NCBI RefSeq assembly: GCF_036248255.1
Contig: NZ_CP109179.1
Coordinates: 620,001 to 684,000, forward strand
Direction of reading: 5' to 3'
DNA length: 64,000 nucleotides
DNA from: Streptomyces sp. NBC_01717
GTDB taxonomy: Bacteria; Actinomycetota; Actinomycetes; Streptomycetales; Streptomycetaceae
The notes beneath the pieces are model-generated. The model had not been told where the DNA came from, did no database searches, and saw only the letters and a program-made list of their open reading frames with translations. A program made the position numbers and the translations under genes. Below are positions 36,058 to 45,674 of this stretch, in pieces (the stretch's first letter is position 1; the number at the start of each line of letters is the position of its first letter).

Positions 36058-36559
36058 TATCTTGAGCGGCCCTCGGCGCAGCTCTCCCCGGACATCAACG
36101 TACTCCTGACAGAAGTCCTCCGCGTCCGTCAGCCACCTGCACTCGGTGCTGACCCCGTACAGCGACGGTAGGGAGCCAAGCGCGGTGGCGGGTCAGAAAG
36201 AGCGAGACAGAGCGGCAGATGGCCAACCTTGGCTGATGGGAACACCTGGATGATTCACATGGACCGAGACTGGTCCACCTTCAGCGAGACAGGTCAGGAA
36301 CCGGAAAAAGCTCACTTCATGGTAGAAAAGCGACTCACAGAACGGCACCTTAAACGGCCTATCTCAGCGCAGCCGGTATGACGCTATACCGAAGGTACTC
36401 CCAGGCCGCCAGGCGGGCGCACAGCCGATTTAGCCCCACCAGGCAAGGCGCTGAATGCGACATATGGGTGAAACGATTCCCCTTGCGCGACTGAGTGCCT
36501 CCGTTGGCCCGCTTTGGCCAACTGAAGCGCTCAGTGAGTTCCGAGACAGATGTCGCTGG
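36058..36559. other. Stretch without a supported gene
   Basis: Only short frames without motifs or ribosome-binding sites. It lies between a doubtful gene and a TnpB relic and is comparatively AT-rich around 36290-36370. Confidence 0.4.
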
Positions 36560-36850
36560 AGCCACGGGCTGATCCGGGGTGCCGGAGCTGACGGCTCGGG
36601 TCGGTGGAAAGTGATGGCGGTTGACTCCCGCAACGCCTTCCGGCTGTGTCCCGCCTGCATGGGACACACCGCGAAGGAGGAGCGGCCCACACTCAACAAG
36701 TTCCGCTGCATCATCTGCGATCACACCGCACACGCCGACACAGTCGGAGCGCTCAGCGCCCTACGGGCCGGGCTGGTCCGTAGCAACGCGCCATCGGTAA
36801 GGCGAGAGACCCCGCCCCTTCAAGGCAGGGAGGAGTCCCGCGGGTCCAAG
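36560..36850 (+). pseudogene. TnpB (IS200/IS605-type) C-terminal relic
   Basis: Reads WKVMAVDSRNAFRLCPACMG, HTAKEERPTLNKFRCIICDH and TAHADTVGALSALRAGL. This is the TnpB C-terminal zinc-ribbon (CPAC/CIIC) with the HADxxGA motif of the last RuvC Asp. The CCTTCAAGGC hairpin just after (36826-36837) is typical of the right end and omega-RNA of these elements. The N-terminal half is missing. Confidence 0.75.
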
Positions 36851-37042
36851 AATTCGCCGATGGCCGTGACCACAGGAACGTGCACGCGAATCAGTTCGGC
36901 AACTGCTCCTAGAAGCGGGACGAAGTCTCGAAACATCTGGGCAGGATGGACTTTGAGCTAGTGCTCCGACATTCTGTGCGGACCTTGATCGCGGTTCGGC
37001 GTCGATCCGCGAGTCCGTCCTTCGTACGCAAGGGGAACTCTT

Positions 37043-37873
37043 ATGAGCTCGTCCCGCCTGCCCTCCCGCCGGATCGCCGTGATCTGCGCGGCCGCCGCGC
37101 TTGCACTTCCGCTGAGTGCCTGTAGTAGCAGCGGTGATGGCGCGACCGTCAAAGGTGCGAAGCTGATCAAGTCCGGCCAGATAACCACCTGTACGCACTT
37201 GCCGTACGCACCCTTCCAGTCCGAGAAGGACGGAAAGGTGGTCGGTTTCGATGTCTCGATGATCGATCTGGTCGCCGAGGACCTGGGTGTGAAGCAGGAA
37301 GTCGTGGACAAGTCGTTCGAGACGATCAAGACCGGTGCCGACCTCAATGCCAGTGTCTGTGACGTGGCGGCCGCCGGCATGACGATCACCGACGAGCGCA
37401 AGCAGAATCTGGACTTCTCCGTCCCGTATTTCAACGCCACCCAGGCCCTGTTGGCCCGCAAGGGCGTCAAGGCGGCGTCCGTCGAGGACATCACCAAGCA
37501 GAAGCTCAAGCTCGGTTCCCAGTCCTCCACCACCGGCGAGGACTTCGCCCATTCGCACGGCGCCGACCCGCAGTCCTTCGAGAGCTCCGATGCCGAGCTC
37601 AATGGACTGCGCACCGGCCAGGTCGATGTCATCGTGCAGGACTATCCGGTCGTGCAGAACTGGCTCAAGGACCCTGCAAACTTGGCCAAGTTCGAGATCG
37701 TGGGCAATCTCGACACCGGCGAGCAGTACGGCTTCGCGGTCCGCAAGGGTGGCAACCCCAAGCTCCTTGCGGCGATCAACCAGGCCATCAAGGACGCGAA
37801 GTCCGACGGCACGTACAAGAAGCTGTACGAGCAGTGGATCGGGCCCATGCCGAAGGGTGCCGACGCCCAGTGA
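37043..37873 (+). CDS. Amino-acid ABC transporter substrate-binding lipoprotein
   Basis: A 276-residue lipoprotein with a signal peptide ending LPLSAC (Cys27 lipidated). The bacterial solute-binding family 3 fold is seen in ITTCTHLPYAPFQSEKDGKV, GFDVSMIDLVAEDLGVKQE, DVAAAGMTITDERKQNLDFS, VPYFNATQALLARKG and TGQVDVIVQDYPVVQNWL. These motifs match polar or basic amino-acid binding proteins. It starts after AGGGGAACTCTT and is the first gene of a three-gene importer operon; its stop overlaps the permease start. Confidence 0.94.
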   Translation: MSSSRLPSRRIAVICAAAALALPLSACSSSGDGATVKGAKLIKSGQITTCTHLPYAPFQSEKDGKVVGFDVSMIDLVAEDLGVKQEVVDKSFETIKTGADLNASVCDVAAAGMTITDERKQNLDFSVPYFNATQALLARKGVKAASVEDITKQKLKLGSQSSTTGEDFAHSHGADPQSFESSDAELNGLRTGQVDVIVQDYPVVQNWLKDPANLAKFEIVGNLDTGEQYGFAVRKGGNPKLLAAINQAIKDAKSDGTYKKLYEQWIGPMPKGADAQ

Positions 37874-38712
37874 CCACCCTGATCACCGGCAAGGACCGGG
37901 AGGGGGCGGCTGCGCGGCCCCGGATGTCGCCGCGACGCCGTCGCCGTATCTCCCGTGGCGTGCAGTATGCCGTCTTCGTGGTCGCCGTGGTGGTCGTTGG
38001 CGCGCTGGCCGACTGGCAGCAGCTCCAGGAGCAGTTTCTGGACCTGTCGGTCGCCCAGCGGCTCTTCCCCGAGCTCATCACGGTCGCGCTGCTGAACACC
38101 GTGGTGTACACGCTGACCGGCTTCGGCGTCGGACTCGTACTGGGCCTCGTGGTGGCCCTGATGCGGCTGTCGTCCGTTGCGCCGTACCGCTGGCTCGCGA
38201 TGGCGTACATCGAGTTCTTCCGCGGCCTGCCCGCCCTGCTGATCTTCATCTTCGTCGGGGTGGGTGTCCCGCTCGCCTTCCCGGGGCTTGTCTTCCCCGG
38301 GGAGACCTACGGACAGGTCGCCTGCGCCCTCGGTCTGGTCTCCGCCGCGTACATGGCGGAGACCATCCGGGCGGGCATCCAGGCCGTACCGCGCGGCCAG
38401 CTGGAGGCGGCGCGCACGCTGGGCATGTCGCACGCCACTGCGATGCGGTCGATCGTGATCCCTCAGGCCTTCCGGATCATCGTGCCGCCGCTCACCAACG
38501 AAATGGTCCTGCTCTTCAAGGATTCCTCGCTGGTGCTCTTCCTGGGCGTCACACTGCAGCAGCGTGAACTCACGAAGTTCGGGCGCGACTTGGCCAGTAC
38601 GACGGCCAACACCACCCCCATTTTCGTCGCGGGCCTGTGCTACCTCCTGGTCACTGTCCCGCTCGGCTATCTCGTACGGCGCCTCGAGGCCCGTCACGCA
38701 CAGGCCAGGTGA
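37870..38712 (+). CDS. Amino-acid ABC transporter permease
   Basis: A 280-residue permease of the His/Glu/Gln type. GTG at 37870 overlaps the binding-protein stop (GTGA). About five to six membrane helices follow ([39 protein letters not shown] and others). The EAA loop that contacts the ATPase is [40 protein letters not shown] is the family signature. The single permease probably works as a homodimer. Confidence 0.94.
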   Translation: MTTLITGKDREGAAARPRMSPRRRRRISRGVQYAVFVVAVVVVGALADWQQLQEQFLDLSVAQRLFPELITVALLNTVVYTLTGFGVGLVLGLVVALMRLSSVAPYRWLAMAYIEFFRGLPALLIFIFVGVGVPLAFPGLVFPGETYGQVACALGLVSAAYMAETIRAGIQAVPRGQLEAARTLGMSHATAMRSIVIPQAFRIIVPPLTNEMVLLFKDSSLVLFLGVTLQQRELTKFGRDLASTTANTTPIFVAGLCYLLVTVPLGYLVRRLEARHAQAR

Positions 38713-38719
38713 TCACGAG

Positions 38720-39487
38720 ATGGCGGACATGACTGCGGCGATCGAGATCCAGGGGCTGCACAAGTCGTTCGGCGACGTCGAAGTGCTGCGCGGTATCGAC
38801 TTCACGGTCGCGCCCGGCGAGGTCGTATGCGTCGTCGGCCCCTCAGGGTCGGGGAAGTCGACCCTGCTTCGCTGCGTGAATCTGCTGGAGGATCCGACCA
38901 GCGGCACGGTCACCGTCGGCGGTGTCGACATGACCGATCCGGACATCGATCTGGACGCGATGCGCCGGCGGATCGGCATGGTCTTCCAGCAGTTCAACCT
39001 CTTTCCTCATCTGAACGTCCTGGACAACCTGACGATCGCTCAGCGTCGGGTTCTTGGGCGCGGCAGGGAGGAAGCCGGCCGCATCGCCCGGGAGAACCTC
39101 GCCAAAGTCGGACTGGCCGACCGTGAGGACAGCTTCCCCGCCCAGCTCTCCGGCGGCCAGCAGCAGCGTGTGGCCATCGCGCGGGCCCTGTCGATGGGGC
39201 CCGGGCTGATGCTCTTCGACGAGCCGACCAGCGCGCTCGACCCCGAGCTGGTGGGCGACGTACTGGGGGTCATGCGCACGCTGGCCGACGAAGGCATGAC
39301 GATGCTGGTCGTCACCCACGAGATGGGCTTCGCCCGCGACGTCGCCGACCGTGTGGTCTTCATGGACGACGGCCGAGTGGTGGAGGAGGGCGCCCCGGAG
39401 GATGTACTGGCCCGGCCGGAGCACCCCCGGACCAAGGCCTTCCTCGCCCGGGTACTGCACCCGGACGCCGTGCAGCCCGAGGCCTGA
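38720..39487 (+). CDS. Amino-acid ABC transporter ATP-binding protein
   Basis: A 255-residue ATPase with Walker [10 protein letters not shown] (residues 40-48), Q-loop [17 protein letters not shown], signature [15 protein letters not shown], Walker [18 protein letters not shown] and switch [19 protein letters not shown]. This is the GlnQ/HisP pattern. A second ATG three codons on is an alternative start. It completes the importer operon. Confidence 0.95.
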   Translation: MADMTAAIEIQGLHKSFGDVEVLRGIDFTVAPGEVVCVVGPSGSGKSTLLRCVNLLEDPTSGTVTVGGVDMTDPDIDLDAMRRRIGMVFQQFNLFPHLNVLDNLTIAQRRVLGRGREEAGRIARENLAKVGLADREDSFPAQLSGGQQQRVAIARALSMGPGLMLFDEPTSALDPELVGDVLGVMRTLADEGMTMLVVTHEMGFARDVADRVVFMDDGRVVEEGAPEDVLARPEHPRTKAFLARVLHPDAVQPEA

Positions 39488-39539
39488 CACAAGCGTCCAG
39501 CGTCCTCGTGGCCGCGTCAGCGTTCTTCGGTGGGCTGGA

Positions 39540-39690
39540 AGTGTTGCCCCCTCCCCTCCCTGAAGGGGAGGGGAGGGGAGGGGATTCCTCACCTTGAAGG
39601 GCTGATCGGGGATTTCTAGCTCACGCTGCCGGCCGGGGCAGCGCCCTGTCTGGTCTTACGCGATCAGCGTTCGCCGGGGTGGGATCCTCG
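39540..39690 (-). ncRNA. IS200/IS605-type right end / omega-RNA-like relic without tnpB
   Basis: On minus this matches, over about 110 bp, the sequence following the TnpB relic at 43945-44310: AAGACCAGACAGGGCG, TCCCCGATCAGCCCTT, and GAGGAATCCCCTCCCC leading into a hairpin. In IS605-type elements this region makes the omega RNA scaffold. No tnpB coding sequence remains here. Confidence 0.5.
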
Positions 39691-39885
39691 GAGACATCCG
39701 GTGACAGCGCAGCATGCGCGGACAGAGGGGTGAGCGGAACTGGCTAGAGGCCGACAGTCGGACTGGGGTGCACTCCCTCGTGACCGTGCCTGGGGAGCCG
39801 GGCGAGATACCCTGGCACGCGATCGCACAAGATAATGGCCCCGCCCCCGCCAATAGGCTGAGTCGCGGGGCCGTGGCACCGATTC

Positions 39886-40977
39886 CTACTTCCCTCCGGC
39901 TGCTGAGGCTTGCTCAGCTCGCATCCTCTTTGTCTCCTCGATTTTGTAGTCCACCAGCAGCTCGGTGAGCTTCCGCCTTGTCGGCACATCGAGTTCAGCA
40001 ATGATCAGCTCCGACAGAGCTTCAGGATCACGGGACGGCAACTGGCCCACCGCGCCAGCTTCCTCTCGCGGCTTCGGCAGATCGCTCCCGGCGGTCTCGT
40101 CAGACGCGGACCCATTTATTACGGCGTAATAATCGGGAGACGGCTCGGGGCTCGCTGATAGCCCGGACGGCTCTTCCTTCGGTTTCTTCTCAGCGGGCGC
40201 AGTGAGGGTCTGCTTCTTGCGACTGCTTGCGGCACGCTGCTCCGCCCGGGCCTTCTTGTCTGCGGCTTCCTGCGCCTCCTTCTCCTTGAGCAGTCGCAGG
40301 TGTTCCTCTTGCTCCTCGGCGTTCTTCTTCCCGACTCGCCGCAGCAGGGCTGCTGATTCCTCACCAGACTGAAGCCTCTGCTTCAGTTCGGGTGTCAGGG
40401 TGAGTAGCGCGAGCCTCTGGGAGACCCATCCCTGGGAGCGGTGGAGTCGGGCTGCGAGCGCCTCTTGTGTGCCGTGGACTTTGAGGAGTTGGTCGAGGGC
40501 CTTTGCTTCGTCGAGGTGGTCGAGATCCTGACGGTGGATGTTGGCGACGAGGGCCGATTCCAGTATTTCGTCGGGGTTGCTGCCGAGGTCGTCGTCGAGC
40601 ATCACCTTGATCTCGGTGAGGCCAGCTTCCCGTGATGCGGCAAGGCGGGAGTTGCCGTCGATAACGACGTACTTGGTGTCCGGCTCCAGATCGTGCTCTC
40701 GCCCGGGGTTGCCTTCGAGGTAGGCGAACCGGCCCATGATGCTGATCGCGGTCTTCTGGCCGTGGTCCCGAAGACTGGCGCTGAGGTCTGTCAGGTCACC
40801 GAGTTCGGACCGCGGGTTGTCCGGGTTGAGACTGATCAGGTCAACGGACAGCTTGACGGGAGGCGGTGCTCCTTCAGTCGGAGCGCTGGTGTTGGCGTTG
40901 ATCGCGGCGCGGCGTGCGCTGATGGTCTGCGTCTGTCCGAACGACGCACCAGCGCCGAGCCTGGATGCCTTGCTCAT
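39886..40977 (-). CDS. parB: ParB-family partition protein
   Basis: A 363-residue ParB/Spo0J protein. The N-terminal nuclease-like domain shows LSVDLISLNPDNPRSELG, YVVIDGNSRLAASREAGLTE and SALVANIHRQDLDHLDEAKA. The helix-turn-helix follows (TQEALAARLHRSQGWVSQRL). The C-terminus has a highly charged coiled coil (EEQEEHLRLLKEKEAQEAAD) and a dimerisation helix. The ATG overlaps the parA stop. A palindrome TATTACGGCGTAATA lies inside the gene (40117-40131) and matches the sites around the locus. Confidence 0.92.
   Translation of the reverse strand: MSKASRLGAGASFGQTQTISARRAAINANTSAPTEGAPPPVKLSVDLISLNPDNPRSELGDLTDLSASLRDHGQKTAISIMGRFAYLEGNPGREHDLEPDTKYVVIDGNSRLAASREAGLTEIKVMLDDDLGSNPDEILESALVANIHRQDLDHLDEAKALDQLLKVHGTQEALAARLHRSQGWVSQRLALLTLTPELKQRLQSGEESAALLRRVGKKNAEEQEEHLRLLKEKEAQEAADKKARAEQRAASSRKKQTLTAPAEKKPKEEPSGLSASPEPSPDYYAVINGSASDETAGSDLPKPREEAGAVGQLPSRDPEALSELIIAELDVPTRRKLTELLVDYKIEETKRMRAEQASAAGGK
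40117..40131. promoter_or_regulatory. Palindrome TATTACGGCGTAATA, candidate parS site 1
   Basis: A 15-bp palindrome (17 bp with the outer T/A pair) inside parB. Three more copies of the same palindrome lie at 42276, 43000 and 44383, flanking the partition genes. It is AT-rich against a roughly 70% GC background. Confidence 0.6.
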
Positions 40978-42215
40978 GAGATCTCCCGGGCCAGGGCCCG
41001 CATTCCGACGGACTGGTCACAGCGGGGCGAGTACGCCAGCAGGGGTTGCTTCACGCGTACAGCCTCCTTCTGCTCCTTCAGGTCTCCGATGACTCCGACT
41101 ACCCGGGGATCCTTTATGTCCATCCACGATTCGAGGGATGAGGTGGCGATGTATCCGCGTCGGGCATCGTAGTGGTTCACGACGATGCCGAGGTAGTCGA
41201 GTTCAAGGTGCATGTCGTTGCGCAGGTCCTCGATCTGCGAGGTGAGGAGTCCGTACGCGTCGGCGGAACTGTCCTCGGCCTGGACAACGACCAGTACACC
41301 GGAGTTGCCGGGTGCCTCACCTGGGCGGCGGCGCCCGTAGTACGCGGCGGCGTCCATGCTCAGGCCGAGGCTTGGCGGGCAGTCGATGAGGATCGCGTCG
41401 TACTCGTCCTCGACGGCGGACAGTGCCCTTTCCAGTGCGGCCTCTCGGGCGCGGACACCGGAGAGCTTGACGTCCAGAAGGAACGCGTCGGTGCATGCGG
41501 GCAGGAGGTGCAAACGGTCACCGAACCGGGCGTCCTCTATCGGCACGATGAGGTCACGCAGTTGGCCCTTGGACTCGCCCGCCATGTGCTTGGTGAGGCT
41601 GTCGCCCTCGAGCGCCAGAGGCTCCTGCCCAAGCTGCTTGGTGAGGTGGCACTGGGGGTCGAAGTCGACCAGGAGAACCCTCATGCCGATGCCCGGGAGG
41701 TCCTCGTAGTCCAGGGGAGAGTCACCGTCGTCCTCAGACAGGGCGGCCGCGAAGTGCTTGGAGATCCGCACGGGGTGAAGCTGGTTGGCATCTTCAGCCA
41801 GGGCCTCACCTGTGCCAGCGGTGATAGCGGTCTTACCGACCCCGCCCTTCTGGTTGCAGACGACAACCCGCTTGGGGTGCTCGGGTCGCACCACGGTGGG
41901 AGCTGGGTTGGTCTCGAGCCACATCTGAACCGACTGCGCGAGGCCTTGGATGATGGAGACTCCGCGGGAGGCGCAGTCGCCACGGAAACTGTCCCACTGG
42001 CCTGCGGGAAGGAAGGTGGCAAAGGACTTGGCGCCTGACGTGTCGATGGGTGCGAGGTTGGACCCGAGCCCGCGCCAGGCCTCGATGCCGGCCTCGACGG
42101 CGTGCTGAATGTCGATGCCATGCTGGGCGGCCCGGATCTTCAGGTCCAGCTGTAGTGCGACAGGGATCTTCGAGACGACCTTCTCGCGGTCGCCGCCTGG
42201 GGATGACAAACTCAT
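40974..42215 (-). CDS. parA: ParA-family partition ATPase, long N-terminal extension
   Basis: A 413-residue protein. Residues 1-115 form an extension (EKVVSKIPVALQLDLKIRAA, HGIDIQHAVEAGIEAWRG) that may bind DNA at its own operator. The ATPase core has VVVCNQKGGVGKTAITAGTG (deviant Walker A), LLVDFDPQCHLTKQLG, AILIDCPPSLGLSMDAA and VVQAEDSSADAYGLL. ATG at 42215 was chosen over an upstream ATG at 42260. A TATTACGCCGTAATA palindrome sits 60 bp upstream, placed to be an operator or parS. Confidence 0.93.
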   Translation of the reverse strand: MSLSSPGGDREKVVSKIPVALQLDLKIRAAQHGIDIQHAVEAGIEAWRGLGSNLAPIDTSGAKSFATFLPAGQWDSFRGDCASRGVSIIQGLAQSVQMWLETNPAPTVVRPEHPKRVVVCNQKGGVGKTAITAGTGEALAEDANQLHPVRISKHFAAALSEDDGDSPLDYEDLPGIGMRVLLVDFDPQCHLTKQLGQEPLALEGDSLTKHMAGESKGQLRDLIVPIEDARFGDRLHLLPACTDAFLLDVKLSGVRAREAALERALSAVEDEYDAILIDCPPSLGLSMDAAAYYGRRRPGEAPGNSGVLVVVQAEDSSADAYGLLTSQIEDLRNDMHLELDYLGIVVNHYDARRGYIATSSLESWMDIKDPRVVGVIGDLKEQKEAVRVKQPLLAYSPRCDQSVGMRALAREIS

Positions 42216-42275
42216 GGTAGATACCTTACTAACGCACACGATCAGATGCAGCATCAACACGCTAGCTTCGCCAAG

Positions 42276-42290
42276 TATTACGCCGTAATA
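42276..42290. promoter_or_regulatory. Palindrome TATTACGCCGTAATA, candidate parS/operator site 2
   Basis: A perfect copy in the region upstream of parA, where it could serve as both operator and centromere. Confidence 0.65.
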
Positions 42291-42506
42291 ACTGTCTTAC
42301 GGAAGGTCAGCCAGTCTCGGTCGATCTGAACCGTCCGATCGCATGTCGCAGTCAACCTTGGCATCCCTGATCTTCGCAGGGGATCCCGGCCTTCAGGCCG
42401 GGCGGGAATGCGATCCCGAGCACGGAGGCGCGGAGCACCGGAGTTCTCTGCGTTGTCAGTGGAGCCAGCTAGGTTGACCGCACTGACCGAATGGGGGGTG
42501 GGCTGG

Positions 42507-42575
42507 ATGATTCGTGCGTACAAGTTCCTGATGCGGCCCACCGCCCGGCAGGCGTTCGACGTGGTGAACCAGTGA
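42507..42575 (+). pseudogene. TnpB N-terminal relic
   Basis: MIRAYKFLMRPTARQAFDVV matches the conserved N-terminus of IS605-type TnpB (MIRAYKFRLYPT-like). It stops after 22 codons, and the TGA overlaps the GTG of the next gene. A CCGGCCTTCAGGCCGG hairpin at about 42389-42404 could be a right-end relic of the same family. Confidence 0.5.
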
Positions 42576-42817
42576 CGCGCTGGCTTCGCTGCTTCTGGGA
42601 CGAGGAAGCCGTCTGCCTCTACTTCGAGTTGGACACCGATGGGTACGTGATCCGGCAAGTCGAGTTGCAGGAGCCCGGAACCAAGGCTTTGGCCGCTGCC
42701 TCGCTGGCCGAGTGGCAAGAAGCCCAAAGAGACGGTCGGTTGGCTGAGTACGAGAGTGTCTACGGTCTGACCGCGGAACCGCCCATCTCTGAGTGGGAGG
42801 GGCACGACCCGCGGTGA
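42572..42817 (+). CDS. Small hypothetical protein
   Basis: An 81-residue acidic protein from GTG at 42572: VTRWLRCFWDEEAVCLYFEL, DTDGYVIRQVELQEPGTKAL, AAASLAEWQEAQRDGRLAEY, ending EWEGHDPR. It is a coding-like, recurrent type of small Streptomyces protein. The start overlaps a TnpB relic, so the native start region may have been replaced. Function unknown. Confidence 0.55.
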   Translation: MTRWLRCFWDEEAVCLYFELDTDGYVIRQVELQEPGTKALAAASLAEWQEAQRDGRLAEYESVYGLTAEPPISEWEGHDPR

Positions 42818-42827
42818 TTGACAGCCA

Positions 42828-42989
42828 ATGAGTTCGAGATCGTTTGGTCGACCGCTCGTCGGCAGCTTCAGGATCGCCAGCGGCGACATTGTTGGTGAGC
42901 GCGCCGAGGACACGGTGAGGCACCTCTGGTTCGAGGTCATGTTCCCCGACGATCACTGGGGCACCACACCTGACGAACTCCTTCGCTGA
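42828..42989 (+). CDS. Possible 53-residue protein
   Basis: MSSRSFGRPLVGSFRIASGD ... RHLWFEVMFPDDHWGTTPDE. It lies close behind the previous gene and ends 10 bp before a candidate parS palindrome. There is no good ribosome-binding site. Confidence 0.3.
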   Translation: MSSRSFGRPLVGSFRIASGDIVGERAEDTVRHLWFEVMFPDDHWGTTPDELLR

Positions 42990-42999
42990 GGCAGGACAG

Positions 43000-43014
43000 T
43001 ATTACGCCGTAATA
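43000..43014. promoter_or_regulatory. Palindrome TATTACGCCGTAATA, candidate parS site 3
   Basis: A perfect copy; with flanking bases the palindrome is 17 bp (G...C). It lies in a non-coding gap between small genes. Confidence 0.6.
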
Positions 43015-43201
43015 CCGACCCGTTCCGTGTGTGCCTCTCGTCGCGTCGAGGCGGGCGACCCATCCCCTGCGAAGTCTGCGCACTCCTGGTCTTCCCCAGG
43101 CATGCACGAAGGGCGCCGGTCACGCCTGGGCAAGTGGTGCAGTGCTCCGGCCTACTCGGGGTGCGAGGGTGCAACACACCACTCCCCCGGCACCTACCGA
43201 T

Positions 43202-43870
43202 ATGTCGCTACAGGCTGCTGTGCTGCTCCGGACAATGTCAGAGGTATCAGCAAAGATCGCAGCTGCGATCGCGACTACTGCCAACTACGCGTGGTACAAC
43301 GAACGATTCGTCGAACTCTCGAGGGCGTATTGCATGACCCTGGTCCACGACCTGCACCTAGCCGCATTGCTGCGCCGGCTTGTCTGCCGGGCGAGACTGC
43401 ACTCACCGGAATGCCGGTACTCGTCGACGCGGCATACGAACTCCAGGACAGACACCAGGGTCGCCACACACTGATCGCTCTGACCGCGATCGACTCATGG
43501 GCCCTCGTGATCGAACCCAACGGCTACCTCGGCGTCACCGAAGTAGGGCCTTGCTGCTTCGAAAGGCACCCGCTGGGTCTCGCGATGCGACGACCACGAA
43601 GGGCAACACCGGCGACACACTCCCCTGGGGCCAGGCCACAAAACAGCGCCTGCAGGTCGAACTCGACGATTCTGGATACCGAACCGGCTCCACCCCGGAC
43701 GAATTCCGGCACGTCATCTGCCACACCGGCTTCGAGTTTCCGGAAGAACCTGTCCTCATCGACCACTCCCCCGCCGCATCCACCGACCTCGCCCTCGCGG
43801 GAACACCCCCACGCAGCTTCGCCTCACTCCCGAACTGCTCCAGAACACACCCTGTCCCACGGCAGTTCTG
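43202..43870 (+). pseudogene. DUF6461-like protein, frameshifted
   Basis: ANYAWYNERFVELSRAYCMT in one frame joins GETALTGMPVLVDAAYELQD, RHTLIALTAIDSWALVIEPN and GYLGVTE in another. A third frame carries ATKQRLQVELDDSGYRTGST ... GFEFPEEPVL to the stop. The (A/V)DSWAL.IEPNG(Y/F)LGVT block is the hallmark of DUF6461. At least two frameshifts make it a pseudogene. Confidence 0.5.
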
Positions 43871-43874
43871 AGAT

Positions 43875-43944
43875 CCGTTGAAATCTCCTCTGCCTGAAGG
43901 CGAGGGGATTCCTCACCGTCAAGGGCTGATCGGGGATGTCTAGC
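43875..43944 (-). ncRNA. IS200/IS605-type right end / omega-RNA-like segment
   Basis: Directly downstream of the TnpB relic: ATCCCCGATCAGCCCTT, GTGAGGAATCCCCTCGCC and a short CCTTCAGG hairpin. It matches 39540-39690. In complete elements this is the scaffold end of the omega RNA, with the guide starting in flanking DNA. Confidence 0.45.
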
Positions 43945-44310
43945 TCAGGCTGCCGGTCGGGGCGGCGCCCTGTCTGGTCTTACGCGATCAGTACTAGCCG
44001 GGGTAAGACCAGCGAGGGCCAGCATCACGCAGGCGGAGTTGTCCCGGAGAGACACGGCTCCACACGTGGTGCAGGCATAGGTTCGTTCCGAGAGAGGCAG
44101 TGCGTGCTTGGTTCTCGATCCGCACGTCGCGCAGTCCACGGTGGTGTGCGCGGGGTGCACAGGCCGGATCTCCCACTCGTGCTTGCGGCTCATCTCGACA
44201 GGGGGCGCCTTCGTCGCGCTGATCGCGGCATCGGCGGATTGTTGGGCAGTGGTGGACTTGGCGAGGAATTTCGCGCGGGCATGACTACCGGTGACAGATT
44301 CTGCGGGCAC
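43945..44310 (-). pseudogene. TnpB C-terminal relic (RuvC end and zinc ribbon)
   Basis: AKFLAKSTTAQQSADAAISA, MSRKHEWEIRPVHPAHTTVD, CATCGSRTKHALPLSERTYA and CTTCGAVSLRDNSACVMLAL give the four-Cys zinc ribbon and the RDNSA motif (last catalytic Asp) of TnpB. Only about 120 residues remain, with no N-terminal or central RuvC motifs. Confidence 0.7.
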
Positions 44311-44382
44311 GTCCCAGACAACTCCAGCCGCCGTAGGCCGGAGCCCTGCCCTGCTCTCACAGATCTAGCGCAGGGCACGAAG

Positions 44383-44397
44383 TATTACGCCGTAATA
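44383..44397. promoter_or_regulatory. Palindrome TATTACGCCGTAATA, candidate parS site 4
   Basis: A perfect copy with a 17-bp palindrome including flanks. It lies upstream of the second ParA locus, which it could also control. Confidence 0.6.
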
Positions 44398-44741
44398 CCG
44401 CCCGCCAGTGAGCCTGCCCTGGCCGCGTAACGGCACGTGCTTGGGATCAGGAGGCCTACGTCGCCAGGCCGTACGTAACGGCGGACGTACCCGCAGAACC
44501 CCTCGGCCGCCTTGACTGGACTCCACCTTCACACGTCAGGGACAGGAATGTGGCTGCACGACTCTCGCCCTACGCCCGCACTGCGCTGATCGGACCCTTG
44601 GGGGAACTGGGCCGTGCCGTGGACTCCCCAATTGGGGAGTCCACCCTTGATATCGCTCCATGGACGGATTCCGGTGTGCCAGGATGCCGGTACCGCGCCT
44701 GTCCTGACGCGGATGTGGGGTACGCAAGGAGGCCAGCTCCG

Positions 44742-45674
44742 GTGCTCAACGATCCTTTGGAACTGATCGACCCACCAGCGAACAGCGTCGTGATCGGCAC
44801 GGGCAAGGGCGGCGTTGGCAAAAGCACGATCGCCGCGCATCTGGCCGGCTCCTCGGCGGCAGAGGGCCGACGCACCCTGCTGATCTGCCTGACAAGCCAG
44901 GACGATGACGACCTCGGCATCAAGCGATACGGCAGAGGCATTCACCCTGCTGGGCCGACCGTCATAGACGGGCAGGGCCTGTATCGCGCTGTCTACGACC
45001 GCACACCGCTACTGCCTGTCCGTGAAGTGCGCCCCAACTTGGATGTGGTGCCGGGCGGCGAAACAGTGGGCGAGCTGATCCAGCTGCTGATGCACCGGAT
45101 GATGGGCGAAGGGGCCGGGGTGGCACTCTCCCTGGCTCGCTCGCTGGCACCCATCGCCGGCTGGTACGACCAGATCGTCATCGACAGCGCTCCGGAGAAC
45201 GACTCGCTCGAGCAACTGGCCGTCGCAGCGGCACGCGTCCTCGTGGTGCCCACCCGGTCGGATGACTCCTCTATCCAGGGCATGGAGCGCATCTCCCGAA
45301 ACTTCAAGATGGTGCGCCGCCAGGTGAACCCACACCTGCGCGTCGGTGGAGCCTTCCTCTATGCATCGAACCCGACCGCGACGTCGATGCACGCAGAGGT
45401 GAAGGAGGACATCCGTGCAGTCCTTGGAATCACGACCCCGATCCTGTCGACCGTGGTCGGCTACCGCGAGAAGCCGGCCCGCAACTCACGCAAGAAGGGC
45501 CTGCTGTTCTCCGAATATGCAGAGCTTCTGCCGATGAGTGCCAAGGGGTACGACGTGGCTGCCGGCCGCGCGAAGGTCGCGGACGTTGTACCCGAGGCCA
45601 TCGTGGGCCTGGCAGACGACATGCGGGCCCTGACCACCGAGATCTTCGAGCACTGCAGGAAGGCAACAGGCTGA
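44742..45674 (+). CDS. Second ParA-family ATPase
   Basis: A 310-residue ParA-like ATPase. GTG at 44742 follows AGGAGG at the right distance; the frame stays open upstream but looks non-coding. Motifs are VVIGTGKGGVGKSTIAAHLA (deviant Walker A, residues 20-28), LDVVPGGETVGELIQLLMH, IVIDSAPENDSLEQLAVAAA and VLVVPTRSDDSSIQGMER. It is only distantly like the first ParA. Its stop overlaps the start of the next gene (ATGA), forming a two-gene cassette. Confidence 0.9.
   Translation: MLNDPLELIDPPANSVVIGTGKGGVGKSTIAAHLAGSSAAEGRRTLLICLTSQDDDDLGIKRYGRGIHPAGPTVIDGQGLYRAVYDRTPLLPVREVRPNLDVVPGGETVGELIQLLMHRMMGEGAGVALSLARSLAPIAGWYDQIVIDSAPENDSLEQLAVAAARVLVVPTRSDDSSIQGMERISRNFKMVRRQVNPHLRVGGAFLYASNPTATSMHAEVKEDIRAVLGITTPILSTVVGYREKPARNSRKKGLLFSEYAELLPMSAKGYDVAAGRAKVADVVPEAIVGLADDMRALTTEIFEHCRKATG

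Noticed and set aside
42491..42571. A longer start for the small gene at 42572
   Set aside because: The extra sequence is another-frame reading of the TnpB N-terminal relic.
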